NCBI GenBank assembly: GCA_037576195.1
Contig: CM075104.1
Location: 17,686,211-17,750,210 of the forward strand
Source: Phytoseiulus persimilis
Taxonomy: Eukaryota > Arthropoda > Arachnida > Mesostigmata > Phytoseiidae
DNA: 64,000 nt
Direction of reading: 5' to 3'
Below the pieces are notes generated by a model. It worked only from the letters and a program-made list of their open reading frames with translations, was not told where the DNA came from and searched no databases. A program made the translations under genes and the position numbers. Shown here in pieces: positions 54,234 through 64,000 of the stretch; within the stretch, counting starts at the first letter, position 1, and each line of letters starts with the position of its first letter.

Positions 54234-57200
54234 TCCCACTGACGGAATTTCCGTGGGTCGGAAAGTCACAATCTCATTCATCAGAAGTCGCGAATTTTCA
54301 TCTGAATTCAAAGTATCAACAAAACACCGAATAGAGCAGCGGTGGTTGACCAATCGTGCGACCAATATGGGTCCGGAGCGCAGGATTGTACGGATTGGAC
54401 CATTCCCGATATATTTCGAAAACAATCCGCGAAACATCGGCTCGGTCTGAGATCGTGTTCCGAGCTCTCGTTGACCGATAACTGGTATCGATGAGACTGC
54501 ATCGACCCATGCTTGGAATGTTGTTTTCGTTGACTACCAGTACAGTTTAGAAACTATCAGATATTTTCTGTACTCGAACCAGAAGTTTCTACCTGGCTTT
54601 TTGAAGCGAAATGCAGTAATTATGTTATTGTCGAAGATGGCCGTCTGAGCGAAATATTACAACAGTTATCATTCTGGAGTGATGAATTTCCATGCTTGGG
54701 CCTACTCGGGCTCCTCAACCCTGGAGTCCGAGTCTTAGCAACGTTTGGATTCGTTATACCTCGAACATACGCTTCTTGGGGACGGAGGTGTCATCTGAAT
54801 AAACGGGCTTGTTGAACCGAGGCTATATATTTCAATGCTCCTATATATGGTCATCGATGATCGAAGGACTCCGCCCTGGCCCTCGCGGGGGCGACCAGGA
54901 GGTGGTCCGTGCATCAGCTGACCCTCGCGATGCAGTTACTGATCTGGTGCTACTGCAATGTTAGACTCGCTTACCTGGTACCTCGCAGCCATGCGCTCTA
55001 TCTACACCTGATATTCTTGTGTTTGATCGATTATGCTCGCACATTGTATGGCTCCATCTTTCGCTCCGTGGGTGTGTTCAATGATGGTGCCAGTCGGCGC
55101 CGCCGTGGAGCTGTTTTCCATCGGACCATCTAGCCCGTGATCTCCCCCCCCCCCTCCCACCACCATCACCGCCGCCATCACCCAGGTGGCTTCCTCCCTC
55201 GAATTGCGGCGTGTCTGCCTCTTCATCCGTCTGTCAGTCCATCCGTCCGTCTGGCCCGCTGTCTGGCTCTCAAAGTGATCGGAGTCCTGGGAGAGAACTC
55301 CTGAGCGCGATGTCTAGATTGTGTTTGGTCTAGACACCGGGGAGGTGGGTGGGTGGGCAGTGTTGTCCTCTGGGGTGCATAATTTTGGCAGGAAAGAATG
55401 AAGGTAGGTCGGTAGGATGGCCAGCGAGCCGCTAGGACAGCACAGGTTTTGACTGACTTTATCACCCAGTAAGATCAACATTAATACGATTACCTCGGGG
55501 CAATTCTGAGGTTAGTGGGTTACTAAGATGCCTCCGTGCGAAGGTTATGGCTTCCTGGAGCATAGAACCGTGATTAGTGTTCCCCAGTAAGAGCGTCTCC
55601 TCTGAGGCGTTTCTTGTTTGCTTTCGGGATCTCTAATCGAAATGAATGGCACACTGCTTATTCACAGGGATTCGAGGGGAGCTGTCGAGCACCAGTGAGC
55701 CTGCCGTTGGATGCGAAAAGCAACATCCAGAGATGAGGAGCTAACACTTCTTCGCTTTGGTGGATTTGCTTGCTGCGCGAGCGAAGTTTCGATGCCGGCC
55801 CCATGACACATTTCAATGCCTTACAGGGGTAACGGTTCAGTCAGTCAGTGCCCACGGAGCATGAAAACATCCTGAAACTTGTGAAAGTCGAATCGTGGGC
55901 TCCCGGACTTGGGTTTCGTTTTGTCTGCGCATGGCTGTTTCGAGGAGCTCCAATGGGTCTTACCCCTTGATCGTGTAGGAACTCCCCGGGCTGACCTCCG
56001 AGGGATCATTTGGGCGAAGTTCGAAATGACCTCGGTTAGAGAAGCAGAAAGTGTCAGTGCAGCATCTGTTCGCGTGATTAATCGGCTTGATATCTCCGAG
56101 ACAAAAGAGAAGTCAAAGAATGTGCGACGCGACTCCAGCCGAAAAATTACCGGAGACGGTTTGCGAGCGGGATCCGGAGCTCCTACGTTGCGGAGTTGAA
56201 GATCCACCTCGGCGTTCTTTGCTTTGCTGCTATCGAGTGTCCGGTTGAACAGGATCACTGTCAGCAGAGGTTCAGCTGGACCAAGTCAGCGAGAACCTGA
56301 TTCAAGAATCATGTTGAGGAAATCGTTTTCGCAGCGATCAACGCTGTGATGAAATCTTAGCGGAGCGTGTGGATAATCGTCGCATCTCTTGTGCTGTTCT
56401 GATGGGTGCTCAACGGCAGACGAAACGTTCTGTGCTATCAACTTCACTGAGTCATTCATCTGCGGGCGGACCCGTTTTGGTATCCTTCCGATCTCGGGGA
56501 CTGGACGCAGACCTTCATTCTTTCCACTCATCCTCATCTTCCATTTCCGCAAACATGAGTCGAACGATGATCTCCCGACTTCACCACAGGAGAGAATATT
56601 GATTTTCTGTCTTGAAATTCATATCTTACGCAGCAATCCGATGAGCGGACTCCTTCTTCCCGCCAGCCCAAACCAACTACGACGCTTATGAATTTCGTTG
56701 AACGAGTGCATAGTTTGGCTCCCTGTTTCCGAGCCGAGTGCGGGTTAGTGGCCATCGGTTCCCGAAGATTTGAAGTCGGATGTTTCCGAGGGGAGCCGTC
56801 TTCAGCAGCCACGAGATCCGCATAGTATCATCACCAATCGTTCTTCATGATGAAGTGCCTAGATATTTGGTACCATACGACGGTCTCATAGTGTTCATCT
56901 TATCAGTCTCTGAGGACTGGGTCGAGACACTGGCTTCAGAGCTAGATCTAGTATTCTCTCGACAATAGCAGACCGCGCGTTCCCCTGAATTGTTTCCATC
57001 GACCTCCATCAATTGCTGTTGTTTGCGTTGCTGATTCAGTTGTTCTATAATCTCGAGCGGTAAATTACCATAGTGCCAATTACTTTTTTCGTGTACCGTC
57101 TGGACTTTTTCCCACGCTCTTTGGCGCTTTTCTGTGTTTTACTTCGGCAACGCTTTCAGTTTCACCCGAAACGGTGTCTCCCATCGAAGGCGATGACCTC

Positions 57201-60200
57201 TTGATCTAAGTACAGCATGGCAGAAATCGAAGTTTCGATCGGATACAATTTTGTTCCAAGGCTGTTCCTACTCCTGCTGAAGAATTTACGGTCGCTCCAG
57301 CACGTCGGAGCGAGTTTCCAGAAGCAGGAATCGTTGGGATTCTTTCACGTTCAGGAGTAGAACCGTCGGCTTCAAGAATGAGTCTGTGAACGGAGCCGAC
57401 GACTCGGGTTGCGTGAATGGAGGGACGAGACTCCCATTTAACAACGACACTAGGCATCACCAGAGTCTAGACTCATTACTGTGCTGTGTAATCTGGAGAT
57501 ATCCAGAATTCAGCGTGGAAGTTCAATCGGGGACTCTTCTAGCTCCGACCATTGGTGCCTCAGTAGTGCTCGGCTTCTGCGAGAACCGCGAGCGGGCTCC
57601 GCCTGAAGAATTCTGTGTTCGACGTTTGCTTGAAGAGCCTGCGGGGATCTTCCCCGATGACTTTTCCTGGAAGTCGCGATGAATTCTGATTCTCGCGGAG
57701 CGATCCACTGATCCGCTCGCCTGAACACCCGTGGACATCCCGTGAATATTTAGAGCGCTGCTTGTAACTTATTCTGTTCGGAACGAACCGCGGAATCGGC
57801 TCTCCGAAGTGAAACGGATCCGATCAGAACGGAAGGGACGAGAGGTGAGTAGATGAGTAATCATATGTTCTATTGACAAACAGCGGCACGTCCAGTAACG
57901 GCGGCATCGGCAGTAGCAGCTCTCGCAGCCACACCACAACGAGGGGCATTTCTGGAGGCCTCCGGTTGCTTCCTTTGGCTTAGGCTCTCCGGCCGATCGT
58001 GCTAGGTGGGTTCCAAGAAAAGCCGAATCAAACAAGAAAGTGAACCGAAGAACGACTGAACTGAGCCGGGCTGCGATACTGCGGAGGAGTTGGACTTCTT
58101 ATTCTTTCTCAACTGAAAGCCAGAACCGAAACCTCCGGCGCATTCCCTCGAAGCCCCATGCACAATGAATGATGAGAATGCAATTGTTGCGTTTTTTCGG
58201 GGGAATCTCATGTGCCTGCCCGTATTAAGCCCGAGCTCACCGCGGGATCGTACTCGTTCACCGCTCGTATTGTATTCATGTTTTTGTTGAATAAGGTGCT
58301 CTGTTCTCATCACCTGCGCATGGCGCACTGGAAGCGCGGGGCGCCGCGGCTCCAGTTGCCTAAAAATTGAACTCCAGGCTGCATGTGACGGCTGGCTGCA
58401 GTGGAAACGAGACATCATCGAGCACCAGGCAAAAAACTTTGACTGCGAACCATCCATTCAGGTAATCCGGAACAGAGCAAAGCCATCTCGCCAAAGGGAG
58501 CTCCGTGCTCTGGATTTTTCTACCTGATGGGCATGGCAGCGACGAATCGCGATTTTGAAATCCCCGAGACACTTGTTCGTTCCCTGTTGCTCGCGGGGTT
58601 CCGATATGATGTGTCTCGCTCTGGTCGGGCGGTTGCCTCGCACTCGCTCCTCTCTTGTCCCTCGCTGTGTTGTCTGCCTTCAATGATCCAAATCGCAGAG
58701 GCGGCCAGAGGTTCCCAGGCTCCCTCCTCCCTTTTTACCCCTGGTCGAATCTACTGACAGATGGTAGTGGTAGCGATCGTGGTGGTGATGGTAGTGGCGG
58801 CGGCGGCGGTGGTGGGTAGCGTGTCTAGACAGTGCGGGGTAGGGGGAGTGACTGACTCGTTGCAGCAGACTCAGGAGAGCACGACGCTGAGTCAGGATCG
58901 GATTGTTCGGACTTAATCTCAGACCCGATCGCCTCGATTTATTGCAGATTTGCATCGATATAAGTCAGCAGCACAGGAAGAGGAATTCTCATAGATACTC
59001 CAGACGAAAGGCGGGAGATCAGCGAGCTTCTACATATTGACACAATTTACCCAGCGGGACTTCCATGAGAGCTCTCTCGCGGGAAAGCAACGCCAGCGGT
59101 CACTAAACAGAGATCGAATACTTTGTATCTGTCGGGAACAACTCTGTCGAGTCTCGAGTTCGGCCATGGTCACAGGAAAACTCACCTCCACGAACGGTGG
59201 CTAGTCGATGACGTAAGAGTCTCAAAAGGCCGGATACATGTGCAATATTTCAGTTGACAAAAGAATATAGCCCATGAATCCAACCAGTCACGACCTTAGA
59301 CTACAATGTGAGCGATCCTCTTCGTTCGACTTGGTCGCGAAGCACAACCGTACCGTATCCGTTGAAGTCGCTCCCTCAACGTCCAAGACACTGAGTCATC
59401 GAGTCGAGCCGTCGAGGGGTCGGGCGTCCGAACAGCGGTTTATTGGAGACTACACTGAACGTTCGAGCTAGTCCATCGAAGATTTCGTCGCAAAGGGAGG
59501 CCGGGACGGGTGCAATATTATTCGAACATTGAAACATTGTCACCAGTCCCAAAAACCTCTCTGTACGACTCGTCAAGCGACTCAACAAGCGAGCGACCGA
59601 AGTAGCAGTGTGAGTGACGATCCACAGTGTTCGGATGAGGCCTTCAGTGGATTTTGGCGGGCTTTTCCCTCGCCCGATTGCCAGCCAGACAGCCTGCCTG
59701 CCGAGTCGCTATTACCTTGTGACCATCTGCTTCTTTTGAAGCCGCTCCATGCAGTGTTGAAAGTTGGCGCCAAAATCTATCGCAACCAAAAATCCAGCAT
59801 GCTTTATATTGCTTCGCTTGATGGCTGATTGGCCGAACTCATGCAGCTGCTTTTCTTCTTCCAAACAGAAACGGCCAGTTGAAGAGCGGAACCGTTGGAT
59901 TTCGTCCGGTGGTCGAGTGCTCGCATCCAAGTAAGGCCCAAACGAGTGCAATATTCGAGATTTGAAAAATTAAACATTGACTCTCATCTGGGTCTCGCCG
60001 GGAGCAGCTTTGTTATGCCTTCACCAGGAAATGTTCCGAACCGAAGCACCACAAGAGGCAGAGATGCACCTATCCACACCGCAGCCATCACCTCAACCTC
60101 CACCAACAGCAACATGAGCACCGAGAGCGGAACCCTCAGTGATCCTTCACCATGAACTCCTCCACGAAATTCCAGAGAAAGCTACTCGTGGGAGTGCAGC

Positions 60201-63200
60201 GGAATGGAATACCCGCTGCTCGGAACAGCTCCTCCAGAAAGTATCCAACCTCAGTGTTTCGGACGAGGAGAGCTGAGAATATTCACACTAGTAACCACCC
60301 GAACCGAGTGGACTATGAACCAGGCTGAATGGGCCGAGTGAACGGAATTCCGTTTCTGTTCGCAGCAAATACTGCTGACGGGGATTCCTTTCTACGGGAG
60401 TCAAACGAGCTAGCAGAGTGAAAATCGAAGAAAAAAGAGGAGAGAAGGCATTTTTCTTCGAAAGCCAGTCGTCAGTACAGGCAGAAGCGGCAGCCAAACA
60501 CCACCGCGGCGTTCGCTAGGATCGCCGAACGAACCGAACCGCTGGACTAAAGAATCGACCGACGGTCCCGGGTAGGCAAGCGAGCAACCAGCCAGAGAAA
60601 CCCTCCCTGTTCTCGCTAGATCTTCTATATTTTCAGCCAGGGAGATCGTTTGGACTTCTGCCTCTGAGCCGGCTCGGCGTTCGAAGAGCGAGCCGACGAA
60701 TCGGTACACAAAGCCTTGTGGAATGAAATACGTGTTCTTGAATCAGTGACGACGTCTTACTGAGGACAACACAAAGCTCTTGTGATTCGCTCCTCTCCGT
60801 AGCTTTCATCGGAAAAGCCAACGCTTTCTCGCTAGAAACAATCAGTGAGAGCGCCACCGACGCGGACAACAACTGATTTTCATCTGCGGGCAGACGAGTC
60901 AGAAAAAAAAATCGCCGTTGGCGCTCGCGGATCTCGCATGGACTGCGTCGTAGAAGAGGATCTGCGAACCTTTCTTTTCAGCCAATCTTTGCGCGCTTGA
61001 TGGAGCTGAGGCTCCATGGGAGCAAGGTCTGGAGGTTTGATGATTTTTCAAACTCCCGTCGAGGTGCCCATCACGATGGGAAGTAATTGGAGCACCCTTT
61101 CTGGAAATACGATCTTCGAAGACCAAGTTATCGTCATCCCTGTCGTCGAAGTCGTCGTCGTCGTCGATGGCATCAATGGATGGCTTTCAAGAACCAAGTG
61201 CGCCAACAGACAGCAAGCGACCCCTTGGAAACCATCTGCTCAGCTTCTCGATCGACTTTCTGTTCTTTTTTTTTCTCTCCTGCCCGACGCAGAGAGTCGA
61301 AGAAACAAACGGAGACTTGCGTGACCGGGTCTTGAAACGACCGTTCTGTTCCGGAGACATTTCGGCAGCTGGCCGGAGCTGGTGGCCGGCGATGAAGGCA
61401 GCCCCGAAGTCTGCATCGAAGTAGGTTCCGAAGTCAGCCATGGCGGCAGCCGTCGACCATTGCGCAATCAGGAAATCAGGGGCGCCGGCGTGGTCGCCGA
61501 GAGAAAAAAAAATACCGGTGGCGACGAGCCTCAAGCACGCTCTGTTAACCCTTGAAAGAGGCTGCACGACGCGCACAGGCTGACAGACAGACCTGGTCGA
61601 GTAAGCACGAAGGCGTCCAGCCGAGAGCGGATGCCACACCGAAAAACTACAAACTAACAAACGGTTCACCTGAAGTTCAGCGATTCATAGTCCATGGCGG
61701 CGTTTGGTTCGACTCGGTTCAGGAAGATTCACATTTGGAGTCGGCAGGGTAGCAGGAACGAGCGGAAAGATTCTGGCAGATAGATGATCACGGACCCGGC
61801 AAGGTTAAGCTGCGCTCGTAATCGTTCCGAAGAGACGGAACTCTGCGTGCGAATGAAAACATGCAATGAACCTACTCACCCTCCGCTTGTTGACGTATCA
61901 ATGACGTGCAAAAACCGCAGCCAGCGTAGCGGGCTGCCGGACTTCACCAGAAACCTAATTGTTGCACCGGGTAACTTGTACGAGAAGATTTTGCCCGTCA
62001 TCATGCATGCATGCAGAATGTCAGCTCAAAGCTCGCTAGCTGTGGATCTCACCGGAGCCGAATGGAGAGTGAATCGATCGGAGCTCACAGGGGCTATTTA
62101 ATGCTTCCCGACGGACCAGAAGGCTTTCCTTCTCTCCAGACCCCCGGGGGAAGCAGCCAGCCAGCCATCCAAGCAGCCAGTTGGGCGGCATGGCAGCACC
62201 ACCACGAATGGCCTATAGTACGGTGGTACGAGCTCGGATGACTTCGATGAATCCAGCGACCATTGCTTCGACACTTCCGTACGACTTCTCACCGTGCACT
62301 GCCGACAGAATCGGAGGGTTGCGAAAACTGCTCGAGCGGATCCGGAAACTCAGCCCGAGGATTCCGGAGTCACTACCCGATGAACTTCCCCGTGCAGAGG
62401 TGTCCTCAGGTTGCGGCGCCCAAGAATCACGAAGTCACGCCGACTGACGTGCCGCGGCCCGACTCGAGAGACGCACCGCAGCCCATGACCCACATCTTGC
62501 TTTCGAAAGTTCTAGCAGAATATTTTCGCGCCAAAATCTCACGAGTAATTTCGCGCCACCCTCTTCGGAGGTGGCGTCTGCTCTTGGGACTGTTGTACAT
62601 CTCTCCATCCGGTCAGCAGCCAAAGCCCAAGCAAGCGACGAGCAAGTTCGGCAGCGAACGAGCGAGAACGAACAGCTTGTCAAAGCTCGTTGAGGGGTCC
62701 GAGTTCCGACGGAACCCCATCTGCCATCCTCCGCACGTCTTCAGCAGCGAAACGACAGATGCTGAGGTCCCTGCGCCACGGCACGCGCGTTTTCAGCCGT
62801 TAAACCATAATGACGATCTCGCAGTCGCGTGGCGCAAACAGCTCCACTCGTAGTGGAGGCTGCCGCTCGCAGTCGATGCAACGAGCACAGCGTCGAGACG
62901 AGGGGTTGTTCGGCTGCGCGGTCGCGGGTCCGAGCCTCGAATCCGCCATGATTGGACCATGCGGGATCCCTTCCGATTCACAGCTTCAACTCTTCAACGT
63001 TGCTGCGCAGACTCGACGAGAGGCGCGCATGAGAGATGGGCTTTTTTGCACTCGAGAGTCTAGACAAGTTTTTGAGACATTGCGAGAGGGTTCCATGCAA
63101 CGGCCGAATCGCAGCAGCTTCTTTTCAAAACAATCGGCTCATTCCAGAGGGAGCGCCGGTTGCGGTGATGGGGTCTGGGGAGCTGATTTTCTGACGAGAC

Positions 63201-64000
63201 GCAACCAGAACTCGTTTCGGGCGAGGAACGGAGGTGACGCTTCAACTGAGAGATTCTCTTGCCCAGGATGCCAGCTCTGAGCTTGCCAACCAAAGGAGAT
63301 GGTCCGAGCTTCTGCTGGTCAGAGGCGGGCGAGACAAAAGGTTGAAAAAGCCTCCGAGCTGCGGAACTGGTCGCCGGAGCTTCCTCATCCAACGGTCGCG
63401 AGCGTTTTGCGTGCACGGGCCAGAGATTTTCTCGGGTCTGGAGGCTGGATGTAAACAGCCAGCCTCATGCAGCGTGGCTGTGAGGTGGGTGTGGGTAGGA
63501 AGGCAGAAACTGCGCACTAGAGCTGATTCATCCGCGGGATCGTTGGGGTGGTAGTGCTTGCCGACGGTCGTTGTTGTCGGCGTCACCATTCTCCTCTTCA
63601 TCGTCGTGCTAAGTTTGTGGGCCAGAGTGAAGACCGTTGTGTTTTTCGAGCCAGCTGCTGTCACAGTTGAGCTGTTGGGCTTCGATCGGCGGTACGGCCG
63701 GCGTGCGCATGTCGTGTCACAGACGCTTACGGACCGAAACGTGCAGATCTGTGGTGAAACTCATTGCGTGCGACGTCGCCTTCAAATTAGATTAGGCTCG
63801 TTTTTTTTTTTATTTTGCTTTGCACGTGCGTAGACAAACAAGCACTAGAGATTCTTTATGAAACTCTTCGGCTGTAAGCGACGCCGGTGGAGATTGATTC
63901 GGACGAAAGTTTCGGAGATGACGACCTCGGTTGCGTTTCGAGCGCCCTTTTGGAATCGAACCGGCTTGCACTGCTCGAAAGATCTCTCCTCAACTTCGGC
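54234..64000. other. Long interval with no gene recognised
   Basis: About 9.8 kb with only short overlapping frames, none matching a family I know (the longest, 62263-62853 plus, about 196 codons, is basic and serine-rich without a domain). Low-complexity patches include a C-rich tract at about 55145-55160, GGTGGT/GGC repeats at about 58765-58818, and GTCGTC repeats at about 61143-61169. The region could hold upstream regulatory DNA or 5' UTR exons of a gene beyond the window. Confidence 0.5.
58765..58818 (+). repeat. Imperfect GGT/GGC trinucleotide-like tract
   Basis: Repeated GGTGGT, GGTAGT and GGCGGC motifs; frames across it are low-complexity artefacts. Confidence 0.7.

Overview
This is eukaryotic nuclear DNA, almost certainly from an arthropod; an arachnid such as a mite is my best guess, with low confidence. 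The evidence is that every host gene is split by short GT-AG introns, that an R1-clade non-LTR retrotransposon is present, that base composition is roughly balanced, and that the conserved genes are animal housekeeping genes. Nothing bacterial is present.

The left third (about 1-18 kb) is transposon territory. A degraded non-LTR reverse-transcriptase fragment lies near 2.0-2.6 kb. The main object is a 13.4-kb composite element at 4627-17989. Its ends are matching inverted termini (11 bp identical, then a second 54/60-identical block) and its flanks are 8-bp direct repeats matching at 7 of 8 positions, both features of a hAT DNA transposon. Most of its length is two oppositely oriented arrays of a 45-bp tandem repeat (about 52 copies in the left arm, about 107 in the right). 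The only unique core is about 0.8 kb and carries the C-terminal dimerisation region of a hAT transposase on the minus strand. This makes it a fold-back-like hAT derivative with tandem-repeat arms. The right arm is interrupted at 10191-14929 by an R1-like retrotransposon with two intact ORFs, a poly(A) tail and a perfect 13-14 bp target-site duplication made of repeat sequence.

The interval 18-32 kb shows no gene I can support. From 32 to 54 kb there are five host genes. An ACSL3/4-type long-chain acyl-CoA synthetase is on the plus strand (724 codons, 4 coding exons). A neugrin-like gene (minus, first exon unresolved) and adenosylhomocysteinase (minus, 436 codons, 3 exons) follow. Two tandem paralogues of inositol polyphosphate 4-phosphatase (INPP4) lie on the plus strand. 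The first INPP4 copy has 16 exons, 1029 codons and an N-terminal PH domain. The second has 14 exons and 893 codons; its duplication starts inside exon 3, so it lacks the PH domain, and its active-site loop reads CRSAKDR instead of CKSAKDR. All reading phases join correctly in both copies. AHCY and the first INPP4 gene are head to head across 1.8 kb.

The last 9.8 kb (54.2-64 kb) shows only low-complexity tracts and no gene I can support. The host genes have unrelated roles (lipid activation, mitochondrial ribosome maturation, methyl-cycle hydrolysis, phosphoinositide turnover) and no functional cluster is implied beyond the INPP4 duplication.
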